Shown: positions 1-5,786 of the stretch, piece after piece | Layout: each line of letters opens with the position of its first letter | Position numbering within the stretch: the first letter of the stretch is position 1 | DNA from: DATBAK01 sp036787815 | GTDB lineage: Bacteria; Actinomycetota; Acidimicrobiia; IMCC26256; PALSA-610 | Direction of reading: 5' to 3' | Assembly: GCA_036787815.1 (NCBI GenBank) | Contig: DAIQOP010000253.1 | Location: forward strand, 1-5,838 | DNA: 5,838 nucleotides | The notes under the pieces: generated by a model | Told to the model about the DNA's origin: nothing | Databases searched by the model: none | The model's input: the letters and a program-made list of their open reading frames with translations, nothing else | Translations under genes and position numbers: made by a program

Positions 1-95
1 AGGGCCTCGATCAGCACCGCGCCGCGCTCCGAGCGGTCGCGACGCGAGAAGTTCGCCCGCCGCCTGAGGGCTGCCCACATCCGTCCGCTGCTCAT
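1..95 (-). CDS. Probable TadE/TadG-like pilus pseudopilin, N-terminus only (cut by window edge)
   Basis: This partial reading frame of 31 codons starts at an ATG (95-93) and runs off the left edge. The N-terminus is short and very basic (several Arg between residues 5 and 24). It is followed by RGAVLIEAL at residues 24-32 (the final Leu inferred from a partial codon), where a hydrophobic segment appears to begin. A Gly followed by a small residue with Glu at +5 is the prepilin-peptidase site of TadE/TadG and Flp-type pseudopilins, which are membrane-anchored parts of Tad pilus machinery. That family assignment is inference from one short motif. A GGTGG five bases before the ATG is a weak ribosome binding site. 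An in-frame ATG at 107-105 is an alternative start but has no purine-rich sequence before it. A type II/IV pilin-like protein or a chance frame remains possible. Confidence 0.45.
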   Translation of the reverse strand, partial: MSSGRMWAALRRRANFSRRDRSERGAVLIEA

Positions 96-143
96 ACCTG
101 CCACCATCTGTCGCCGGCGTTCGCGATTCCAACCACTCCATCG

Positions 144-160
144 GCGCCTTCGAGCGGCGC
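144..160. repeat. Short perfect inverted repeat (GCGCC/GGCGC)
   Basis: GCGCC (144-148) pairs perfectly with GGCGC (156-160) around a seven-base loop. There is no T tract on either strand, so it is not a classical intrinsic terminator. It lies about 50 bases before the start of the left-edge gene on the minus strand, so it would fall in that gene's leader if transcription begins further upstream. Confidence 0.35.
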
Positions 161-171
161 TTCAGGGTCTC

Positions 172-210
172 GGGGCTCCGCCGTGCGCCCTGCCGACGTC
201 GTGGAGCACC
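172..210. repeat. Imperfect inverted repeat in the der downstream gap
   Basis: GGGGCTCC (172-179) can pair with GGAGCACC (203-210) as seven base pairs with one internal mismatch, enclosing about 23 bases that include the palindrome GACGTC. It matches no RNA family I recognise. In GC-rich DNA such pairings arise often by chance. Confidence 0.25.
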
Positions 211-336
211 CGAAGCCCGAGCCCACCCTTTGCATGTTCGGCCCCACACTCCGCGCGCGCAATGGGCCGATCGGCCCAGACGTGCTGGTCACAGGCCTAG
301 AGCTTCTCGATGGAGCAGGCGAGCGTCAGCCCACGC

Positions 337-354
337 CACGGCCGAAGCCCCGTG
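337..354 (-). terminator. Hairpin with C(UUCG)G tetraloop after der, possible weak terminator
   Basis: Read on the minus strand, the RNA can form GGC-UUCG-GCC, a very stable tetraloop hairpin, with an outer CAC/GUG pairing across a two-base bulge. It starts about 25 bases beyond the der stop codon, where a transcript end would be expected. No U tract follows, so the call rests on position and loop type only. Many high-GC actinobacterial terminators lack a U tract, but this one could also be just a 3' stabilising stem. Confidence 0.3.
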
Positions 355-379
355 CCGAACCGAGCGAGGATGCGACCGT

Positions 380-1762
380 CTATGCGGTTCGACGACGCAC
401 GCGGAGCTTGATCGGGGTGGGCCCGAGGTCGAACGACTCCCGGAGCCGGCGCTCGAGGTAGCGCAGGTAGGTGGGCGGCAGGGCCGCGTTGGTGAAGAGG
501 GTGATCGTGGGCGGATCGGTGGCGCCCTGCGTCGCGTAGAGGATCCGCGGCCGTTTCCGGCGCTCGACGGGAGGCGGGTGGGCGGCCTGGGCGTCGCGGA
601 GCACCCGGTTCAGCGCCCCCGTCGGGATGCGGCCGTGGTACGCGGCCTCGGCGGCCCGCAGCGCCGGGAGCAGGTTGCGCACCTTGCTCCCCGAGAGGGC
701 CGAGATCGGCAGCACGGGCGCGTAGGAGAGGAAGGCGAGGTCGCGGGCCACCTGGAGCTTCAGCACGGCACGGGCGTCGGTGCCGAGCAGGTCCCATTTG
801 TTGATCACGACGACGATCGCGGTTCCCGACGCGTCGACGCGCTCGGCGAGCCGTTGATCCTGGTGCGTCACTCCCGCGGTGGCGTCGAGCACGAAGAGGC
901 AGGCATCGGCGCGGTCGACGGCCTGGAGCGCGCGCACCACGCTGTAGTACTCACTCGGCTCGTCGACCCGGCTGCGCCTGCGCATCCCGGCGGTGTCGAC
1001 GAACCGCAGCGGCCCGTCCTCGGTCTCGACGACCGTGTCGATCGAGTCGCGCGTCGTGCCCGGCAGGTCGTGCACGACGGCACGTTCCTCCCCGACGAGC
1101 CGGTTGAAGAGCGTCGACTTGCCGACGTTCGGGCGGCCCACGATCGCGATCGAGAAGATCTTGTCGCGCTCGTCGCCGGCGGCCGCGCGGTCGGCTTCGT
1201 CGACGACCGGTTCCGCCGGCAAGGCCACGACGAGCGCGTCGAGGAAGTCGCCGCTCTCGCGGCCGTGGAGCGCCGAGAGCGGGTGCGGATCGCCGAGGGC
1301 GAGCTTCGAGAACTCCCAAACCGCGCCGCTGCGCCGTTCGTCGTCGACCTTGTTGGCCACGACGAGCACGGGCACCTTCGCACCACGGAGCACACGCGCG
1401 ACGCGTGCATCTTCCTCGGTCACGCCGACGGTGACGTCGACGACGAGCACGATCACGTCGGCTTCGTCGATGGCGCGCTCGGCCTGCTTGCTCACTTTGG
1501 CCGCGAGCGCGGGATCCTCGTCGGTGAGGCCCGACTCCCCCGGCTTGATCCATCCGCCCGTGTCGATCAGGCGGAAGCGCCGGCCCGCCCACTCGGCGAC
1601 GAACTCCTTGCGGTCGCGCGTCACGCCCGGCTTCTCCTGCACGATCGCGTCGCGCCGGCCCATGATGCGGTTCACGAGCGTCGACTTCCCGACATTCGGC
1701 CGGCCGACCACGGCGACAACCGGCAGTGACTCGTTCGAAGGCCCGCTCAGGGTGTCGGTCAT
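380..1762 (-). CDS. der: Ribosome biogenesis GTPase Der (EngA)
   Basis: Der is a double GTPase that binds the 50S ribosomal subunit late in its assembly and is essential in most bacteria. The 460-residue protein has the complete family layout. The first G domain has a P-loop GRPNVGKST at about 20-28, PGVTRD at 45-50, DTGG at 67-70 and NKVD at 137-140. An acidic linker follows. The second G domain has its P-loop at about 209-217, PGTTRD at 234-239, DTAG at 256-259 and NKWD at 321-324. The C-terminal KH-like domain ends in the basic tail LRVRRRTA. All nucleotide-binding motifs are intact and the length is normal. The start is the ATG whose last two bases begin the stop codon of the upstream DUF512 gene (ATGA overlap), implying translational coupling; the Shine-Dalgarno sequence is weak. 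The stop is TAG at 382-380. Confidence 0.97.
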   Translation of the reverse strand: MTDTLSGPSNESLPVVAVVGRPNVGKSTLVNRIMGRRDAIVQEKPGVTRDRKEFVAEWAGRRFRLIDTGGWIKPGESGLTDEDPALAAKVSKQAERAIDEADVIVLVVDVTVGVTEEDARVARVLRGAKVPVLVVANKVDDERRSGAVWEFSKLALGDPHPLSALHGRESGDFLDALVVALPAEPVVDEADRAAAGDERDKIFSIAIVGRPNVGKSTLFNRLVGEERAVVHDLPGTTRDSIDTVVETEDGPLRFVDTAGMRRRSRVDEPSEYYSVVRALQAVDRADACLFVLDATAGVTHQDQRLAERVDASGTAIVVVINKWDLLGTDARAVLKLQVARDLAFLSYAPVLPISALSGSKVRNLLPALRAAEAAYHGRIPTGALNRVLRDAQAAHPPPVERRKRPRILYATQGATDPPTITLFTNAALPPTYLRYLERRLRESFDLGPTPIKLRVRRRTA

Positions 1763-3195
1763 GATCCCGCCGCGATCGAGACGCGGATCGGAGCCTTGCG
1801 CAGCGCCCGCACCAACGACTGGCCGTCGGTGGGCACCGCTTCGACGACGCGGGGCAACTCCGCGAGGGTCATGCCGTCGAGGAACCGACCCTGCGAGAGC
1901 GTGACGTCGGGGAGGAGGTAGCGATCGCCCTCGGGTTCGCCGGCGAGGCGCGCAACGAGGTCGGCGCCGGTCAGCAGACCGGTGACACCGATGTTGCCGC
2001 CGAAGAAGCGATTCGCCACCGCAACGAGCCGCACGGGCGCATCGGCGTGGTCGGCCAGCTCGCCGAGGAACGGCGCCAGCACCGGCGCGCCCATCGCCCC
2101 CGTGATGATCGCGATCGTGCGGCCGGTCGCGGGGCCGTTCTTCGCCGGCCCGTTCACCGCAGGAATCGCGGCCTGCCCGTCGACGCGAGACGCGCGGTAC
2201 CCCTCGGCCGGCGCGCCGTCGACCCAGGCGAAGAAACCCGACCGCGGTCGACGGCCCACACCGTCGTCGCCGCCGAGCGCGGCGCGCACCTCGTCGCCGA
2301 ACGCGCGCGCCATGCCGATGCCGTTCTCGTGTTGCGGGAAGCCGTCGTAGTGCTCGGTCGCGGGGAACGGCCGGCCCGCGAGCAGGTAGTACTCGTCGGA
2401 CGCGAACACCACCCGGCGACCGACCGCACGCACGAACCGTGCCTGCCACCGGTCGATCGTGTCGATCGTGCGTTGCGCCTCGAGCTGCGTATGGGGCCGC
2501 AGCTCCGGCTCGCGCGAATGTGTGCTGACACCGAGGGGCACGACACCGACCGACGCGAGCGTGGGGAACCGGTCGAGCAGACCGAGCATCGTGTCGTCGA
2601 GGATCGCACCGTCGTTGAGGCCCGGGCACACGACCACCTGGCCGTGCACCTCGACACCCGCATCGAGCAGCAGCGCGAGCCACCGCAGGCTCGTCGCGCC
2701 GCGCCGGTTGCGCAGCAGGCGCGTGCGCACGTCGGGATCGGTCGCGTGGATGCTCACGTAGAGCGGGCTGAGCTTCTCGGTGATCACCCGTTCGAGGTCG
2801 GCCTCGGTGAACCGGGTGAGGGTGGTGAAGTTCCCGTAGAGGAACGACAGCCGGTAGTCGTCGTCCTTCAGGGAGAGGCTCTTCCGCATCCCCGCCGGGA
2901 GCTGGTAGATGAAGCAGAACGGGCAGTGGTTGTCGCAGGTGCGCACGCGGTCGAACACCGCGCTGGCCAGCTCGAGCCCGAGCGGAGCGCCCGCGGGCTT
3001 CTCCACGCGGACCGTGCGCTCGAGCCCACCCCGCCTGACCTCGAGCTCCACCGTCGGCTCGTCGGCCTGCAACTGGTAGCGAATGACGTCGCGCAGATCC
3101 TCACCGTTGACGGTGATGATCTCGTCGCCCGCGACAAGCCCCGCCTCCGCGGCGTGCGATTCGGGGGTGACGGCAACGACACGGGCAGGTGGCAC
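1759..3195 (-). CDS. PDZ / radical-SAM-like / DUF512 iron-sulfur protein, function unknown
   Basis: This is a 478-residue protein in three parts. A PDZ-like domain (about 4-68) includes AGLVAGDEIITVNGEDL. A radical-SAM-like region carries cysteines 87, 91 and 94 in a CX3CX2C arrangement (TCDNHCPFCF), which would bind a [4Fe-4S] cluster. A C-terminal DUF512 region follows. Family hallmarks are KDDDYRLSFLYGN (about 110-122), HGQVVVCPGLNDG (184-196), FASDEYY (264-270) and HENGIG (289-294). No signal peptide or membrane segment is visible. The reaction is not known for the family. The gene overlaps der by ATGA, so both proteins are probably made together, but a ribosome-related role is only inference. 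I chose the GTG at 3195 because a -10-like TAGACT lies just before it and the PDZ domain starts immediately after. The GTG at 3216 would add seven residues but lacks a well-placed ribosome binding site or -10 box. Confidence 0.9.
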   Translation of the reverse strand: MPPARVVAVTPESHAAEAGLVAGDEIITVNGEDLRDVIRYQLQADEPTVELEVRRGGLERTVRVEKPAGAPLGLELASAVFDRVRTCDNHCPFCFIYQLPAGMRKSLSLKDDDYRLSFLYGNFTTLTRFTEADLERVITEKLSPLYVSIHATDPDVRTRLLRNRRGATSLRWLALLLDAGVEVHGQVVVCPGLNDGAILDDTMLGLLDRFPTLASVGVVPLGVSTHSREPELRPHTQLEAQRTIDTIDRWQARFVRAVGRRVVFASDEYYLLAGRPFPATEHYDGFPQHENGIGMARAFGDEVRAALGGDDGVGRRPRSGFFAWVDGAPAEGYRASRVDGQAAIPAVNGPAKNGPATGRTIAIITGAMGAPVLAPFLGELADHADAPVRLVAVANRFFGGNIGVTGLLTGADLVARLAGEPEGDRYLLPDVTLSQGRFLDGMTLAELPRVVEAVPTDGQSLVRALRKAPIRVSIAAGS

Positions 3196-3203
3196 GACCG
3201 CCC

Positions 3204-3209
3204 AGTCTA
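3204..3209 (-). promoter_or_regulatory. Candidate -10 box (TAGACT) for the DUF512-der operon
   Basis: On the minus strand TAGACT matches the actinobacterial -10 pattern TAnnnT and ends eight bases before the GTG at 3195. Transcription would then begin at or one to two bases before the start codon, giving a leaderless or nearly leaderless mRNA. No convincing -35 hexamer lies 16-18 bases further upstream. If real, this box rules out the longer start at 3216, because it lies inside that reading frame. Confidence 0.4.
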
Positions 3210-3271
3210 CCTGCACTTATGCCGATTTCTTTCCTTGGGCAGCGCGGTGCGGGCGTGCGTGGGAGGGTCGA

Positions 3272-3277
3272 TAGCCT
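3272..3277 (+). promoter_or_regulatory. Candidate -10 box (TAGCCT) for leaderless ispH
   Basis: TAGCCT fits the TAnnnT -10 pattern and is followed by exactly six bases before the ispH GTG, which places the expected transcription start on the G of the start codon. The only purine-rich stretch upstream (GGGAGGG, 3261-3267) is about 16 bases from the GTG, too far for a normal Shine-Dalgarno sequence. Both facts point to leaderless translation, which is common in high-GC actinobacteria. No clear -35 box is seen at normal spacing. Confidence 0.5.
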
Positions 3278-3283
3278 GTTCCC

Positions 3284-4351
3284 GTGCCCGTCGAGCAGGT
3301 GTTGTTGGCCGAACCCCGCGGATTCTGCGCGGGTGTCGAGATGGCGATCAAGGCGCTGGCCTGGATGGTCCGCGCGTTCGAGCCACCCGTGTACTGCTAC
3401 CACGAGATCGTGCACAACCGGATCGTCGTCGACCGGTTCCGCGATCTCGGGGTGGTGTTCGTCGACGACCTCGCCGAGGTCCCCGCGGGCGCACCGCTCA
3501 TGCTCAGCGCCCACGGATCGGCTCCCGAGGTCGTGGCCGAAGCCCGGGCCGAGAACCGCTACGTGGTGAACGCGGTGTGCCCGCTCGTCACCAAGGTGCA
3601 CCACGAAGCGAAGGTGCGCGCGCAGAAGGGCTACCGGATCCTCTACGTGGGCCACGTCGGCCACGACGAAGCGGTCGGCACCGTCGCCGTGGCCCCCGAC
3701 TCGATCCGGCTCGTCGACGGCGAGGCCGCGCTCGAAGACGCGCTCCGCGACATCGACGCCGACACCGAGGTCGCGATGCTCGCACAGACGACGCTGTCGC
3801 ACACCGAGTGGCAAGGGCTCCTCGAGCGCACGCGCGAGCAGGTGCCGTCGCTGTGGACCGCGTCGCGCAACGACCTGTGCTTCGCGACCACGAACCGTCA
3901 GAGCGCGCTCGAACGCATCGCGCGCGACGCCGACGCGGTCGTCGTGATCGGGAGCGCGAACTCGTCGAACACGATCGCGCTCACGCGCGTCGCCGCCGAC
4001 GCCGGGTGCCCGTTGGTGCTGCGCGTCGACGGGCCGGCGGAGCTCGACCTCGCGGTGCTCGGCGACGCGCGGATCGTCGGCGTCACTGCCGGCGCCAGCG
4101 CGCCCGAAGAGCTCGTCGACGGCGTGATCGAGCTCCTGAACCCGACGCAGGGGGTCACGCACGTGCGCGTGACCGACGAAGACGAGTACTTCCCTCCCCC
4201 GCGCGAGCTGCGCGAGCTGCTCCCCGCGCTCGACGCCGCCGCCGCGTTCGCGTTCGGAGGCGACCCGTCGCGGGCTCAGGCCGCCGGCGGCCCGTTCGGA
4301 TCCGACCGCACCATCGACGCGTCCCTCGTCCTCACGGAACTGGGTTCGTGA
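3284..4351 (+). CDS. ispH: 4-hydroxy-3-methylbut-2-enyl diphosphate reductase IspH (LytB)
   Basis: IspH catalyses the last step of the MEP isoprenoid pathway, reducing HMBPP to isopentenyl and dimethylallyl diphosphate with a [4Fe-4S] cluster. All expected active-site residues are visible in the 355-residue protein. The cluster ligands are C15 (GFCAGV), C99 (NAVCPLVTK) and C199 (NDLCFATTN). Substrate-binding histidines are H44, H77 and H127. E129 (GHDEAVGT) is the catalytic acid. T170, S227, N229 and S272 match the other diphosphate-contact residues of the E. coli enzyme. The protein is about 40 residues longer than the E. coli form, mostly a C-terminal tail after about residue 320 that is rich in Ala and Gly and has no known motif. 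The GTG start is set by the family N-terminus and the -10 box just before it. It is the only plus-strand gene, divergent from the DUF512 gene and convergent with plsC. Confidence 0.97.
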   Translation: MPVEQVLLAEPRGFCAGVEMAIKALAWMVRAFEPPVYCYHEIVHNRIVVDRFRDLGVVFVDDLAEVPAGAPLMLSAHGSAPEVVAEARAENRYVVNAVCPLVTKVHHEAKVRAQKGYRILYVGHVGHDEAVGTVAVAPDSIRLVDGEAALEDALRDIDADTEVAMLAQTTLSHTEWQGLLERTREQVPSLWTASRNDLCFATTNRQSALERIARDADAVVVIGSANSSNTIALTRVAADAGCPLVLRVDGPAELDLAVLGDARIVGVTAGASAPEELVDGVIELLNPTQGVTHVRVTDEDEYFPPPRELRELLPALDAAAAFAFGGDPSRAQAAGGPFGSDRTIDASLVLTELGS

Positions 4352-4363
4352 CTACTGGTCGCA

Positions 4364-4436
4364 CTCGCTGCGCTCGCCGCTCCGGACGCGGGATGGGAAT
4401 GAGCGTGGTCGCGTGCTCGCCGCTCGCCGCTCGCCG
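4364..4436. repeat. CTCGCCG heptamer repeats in the ispH/plsC convergent gap
   Basis: Three perfect head-to-tail copies of CTCGCCG lie at 4416-4422, 4423-4429 and 4430-4436. A further exact copy is at 4373-4379 and a one-mismatch copy (CTCGCTG) at 4364-4370. The array fills much of the 92-base gap between the convergent stop codons of ispH and plsC. I see no strong hairpin followed by a T tract in this gap on either strand, so how the two transcripts end is not evident. Confidence 0.6.
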
Positions 4437-4443
4437 GCTCGCG

Positions 4444-5085
4444 TCAGCCGCCGCCGTCGCGGAGCAGGTAGGCTTGGTCGAAGAGCTGCTGGACCCGGCC
4501 GCGTAGCTCGTCGGAGATCTCGTCGACGGCGGCGCGCTTCAACGCGGATCCCTCTCGTGCCTGCGGGAGCATCGGCTCGCCGACCACCACGACGATGCGC
4601 CCGAGGCCCGGCAACCGCCCGGGGCGCGTCCGGAACGTCTCTTCGGCCCCCGCGATGCCCACCGGCACGATCGGCACGCCGACCTTGCCCGCGAGGTACG
4701 CGGCGCCCGGCTGCAGCGGCGCGATCTGCCGCCCGCGCTGGCGGGTGCCCTCCGGGTAGACGACGAGCGGCTCGCCCGTTCGCAGGATGCGCAGCGATTC
4801 TCGTACCGGGCCGACGTCGGAGCCGTCGCGCTCGACCGGGAAGCCGCCGAGCGCGCGGAACAACGAACCGAGCACCGGCACGCGAAAGAGCGACGACTTG
4901 CCCATGAAGTGCACGCGGCGCTTGCTGATCACGCCGACGACCGGGATGTCGATCATTGACCGGTGCGAGGGGGCGAGGATGAACGCACCCGTCAGCGGCA
5001 CGTGCTCGCGCCCGACGACCCGGATCCGGTACACCACCCGCAGGTACGCGACGAGGAGGAGCCGCACGCCGCGGTAGAACGTCAA
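4444..5085 (-). CDS. plsC: 1-acyl-sn-glycerol-3-phosphate acyltransferase (PlsC/LPLAT family)
   Basis: This family transfers an acyl chain to the sn-2 position of lysophosphatidic acid, making phosphatidic acid at the inner face of the membrane. The 213-residue protein shows the four acyltransferase blocks in order: the catalytic HX4D (H41-D46 in SHRSMID), GKSSLFRVPVLG through FPVERDG (about 61-87), the substrate-binding YPEGTR (109-114), and VPIVPVGIAG (136-145). A hydrophobic N-terminal stretch (about 7-20) could contact the membrane. The start is TTG, overlapping the cmk TGA stop as TTGA. A strong Shine-Dalgarno GGGAGG (5096-5091 on the minus strand) lies five bases upstream, and the acyltransferase homology begins right after. 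The same frame stays open upstream through cmk, but that part is only a shadow of cmk. PlsC-like enzymes vary in acceptor, so the exact substrate is inferred from motifs and context. Confidence 0.93.
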   Translation of the reverse strand: MTFYRGVRLLLVAYLRVVYRIRVVGREHVPLTGAFILAPSHRSMIDIPVVGVISKRRVHFMGKSSLFRVPVLGSLFRALGGFPVERDGSDVGPVRESLRILRTGEPLVVYPEGTRQRGRQIAPLQPGAAYLAGKVGVPIVPVGIAGAEETFRTRPGRLPGLGRIVVVVGEPMLPQAREGSALKRAAVDEISDELRGRVQQLFDQAYLLRDGGG

Positions 5086-5786
5086 CGCCGCCTCCCGGCT
5101 GCCTCGAAGCGCTCCACGATCTCGTCGACGACGTCGTCGATCCCCCGCTTGGTCGTGTCGACCACGAACGCGTCGGGGGCCCGCCGCAAGGGCGACACGC
5201 GACGGCTCGAGTCGAGGGCGTCGCGCCGGGCGAGATCGGCGTGGACCGAGTCGACCGCGACCGCGCGGTCGGCCGCCCGCTCGTCCTGGTGCCGGCGCCG
5301 AGCCCGCTCGGCCTCGCTCGCGGTGAGGAACACCTTCACCCGAGCGTCGGGGAACACGATGGTGCCGATGTCGCGCCCTTCGACCACGCCGCCACCGTGC
5401 TCCGCCACCCACGCCCGTTGGCGCTCGACGAGCACGGCACGCACGCCCGGATGTGCGGACACCGCCGACACCGACTCCGTGACCTCGGGCCCGCGGATCG
5501 CCGCGCTCACATCGCGCCCAGCGAGCACCGTGCGCGCGCCGATCTCGAGATCCATGTCCTGCGCGATCTGGGTGCACGCCGGCGCATCGGCCGGGTCGGC
5601 ACCGCGTTCGAGCACGAGCAACGTGACCGCCCGGTACATCGCCCCGGTGTCGAGCACCTCGAGAGCCAGGCGCTCGGCGACGCCCCGGGCCACCGTCGAC
5701 TTCCCCGAGCCCGACGGACCGTCGATGGCCACGATCCGTGCCGCCATGCGGCCACCGGGTGTCTCGCTCGATCGTTCAGCCGTCAT
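5082..5786 (-). CDS. cmk: Cytidylate kinase (CMP/dCMP kinase)
   Basis: Cmk phosphorylates CMP and dCMP with ATP, recycling nucleotides released by RNA turnover and phospholipid synthesis. The 234-residue protein has the P-loop GPSGSGKST (23-31), LDTGAMYRA in the CMP-binding region (about 45-53), IRGPEVTESVS (97-107), VVEGRDIGTIVFP (134-146), an Arg-rich lid region, and the family C-terminal pattern SPLRRAPDAFVVDTT (about 198-212). The start chosen is the ATG at 5786, because GAAGGA (5799-5794) stands seven bases upstream. An in-frame GTG at 5801 would swallow that ribosome binding site. An ATG at 5747 would give a 221-residue protein closer to the core family start but has only a weak site before it. 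The gene overlaps the end of aroA by 11 bases and the start of plsC by four, so the three are probably co-translated. Confidence 0.96.
   Translation of the reverse strand: MTAERSSETPGGRMAARIVAIDGPSGSGKSTVARGVAERLALEVLDTGAMYRAVTLLVLERGADPADAPACTQIAQDMDLEIGARTVLAGRDVSAAIRGPEVTESVSAVSAHPGVRAVLVERQRAWVAEHGGGVVEGRDIGTIVFPDARVKVFLTASEAERARRRHQDERAADRAVAVDSVHADLARRDALDSSRRVSPLRRAPDAFVVDTTKRGIDDVVDEIVERFEAAGRRR

Larger units (their letters stand above)
96..379. other. Gap between der and the left-edge gene, no convincing gene
   Basis: About 280 bases separate the der stop from the left-edge gene. A short minus-strand frame (292-92, GTG start) crosses part of it, but its third-codon positions are clearly less G/C-biased than those of the real genes here and its protein resembles nothing I know. 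I see no tRNA T-arm, no TAnnnT -10 box at a sensible distance from the left-edge gene, and no recognised riboswitch core. The stretch does hold several inverted repeats, listed separately. Confidence 0.5.

Noticed and set aside
200..260. Possible cyclic-di-GMP (GEMM-I) riboswitch before the putative pilus gene, prompted by ATGCAAAGGG on the minus strand
   Set aside because: It lacks the conserved ACGCAAAGCC core and the second-stem tetraloop receptor pattern, and pairing around it is poor.
92..292. Minus-strand frame of 66 codons whose TGA overlaps the ATG of the left-edge gene (ATGA)
   Set aside because: The overlap looks like coupling, but its codons are less G/C-biased at third positions than the real genes, its GTG start has no ribosome binding site, and the protein has no recognisable motif. 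It is more likely chance.
381..400. GGTTCGA resembling a tRNA T-arm
   Set aside because: The T-loop does not continue with the required C at position 61, no acceptor or anticodon stems can be drawn, and the segment spans the end of der.
230..1729. Long plus-strand open frame opposite der
   Set aside because: High-GC codon bias leaves antisense frames open. Its translation is Arg/Asp/His-rich with no domain, while the minus-strand der is complete with every motif.
3235..3240. TTGGGC as a -35 box for ispH
   Set aside because: It is about 31 bases from the TAGCCT -10 box, far outside the 16-19 base spacing.
2047..4506. Very long plus-strand frame of about 819 codons crossing the DUF512 gene, the divergent promoter and ispH
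   Set aside because: It is antisense to the DUF512 gene and out of frame with ispH, and its Arg-rich translation is typical of a shadow frame.
5086..5577. Upstream extension of the plsC frame, suggesting a fusion protein
   Set aside because: The extension lies entirely within cmk in another frame, has no domain, and a strong ribosome binding site marks the internal TTG as the real plsC start.
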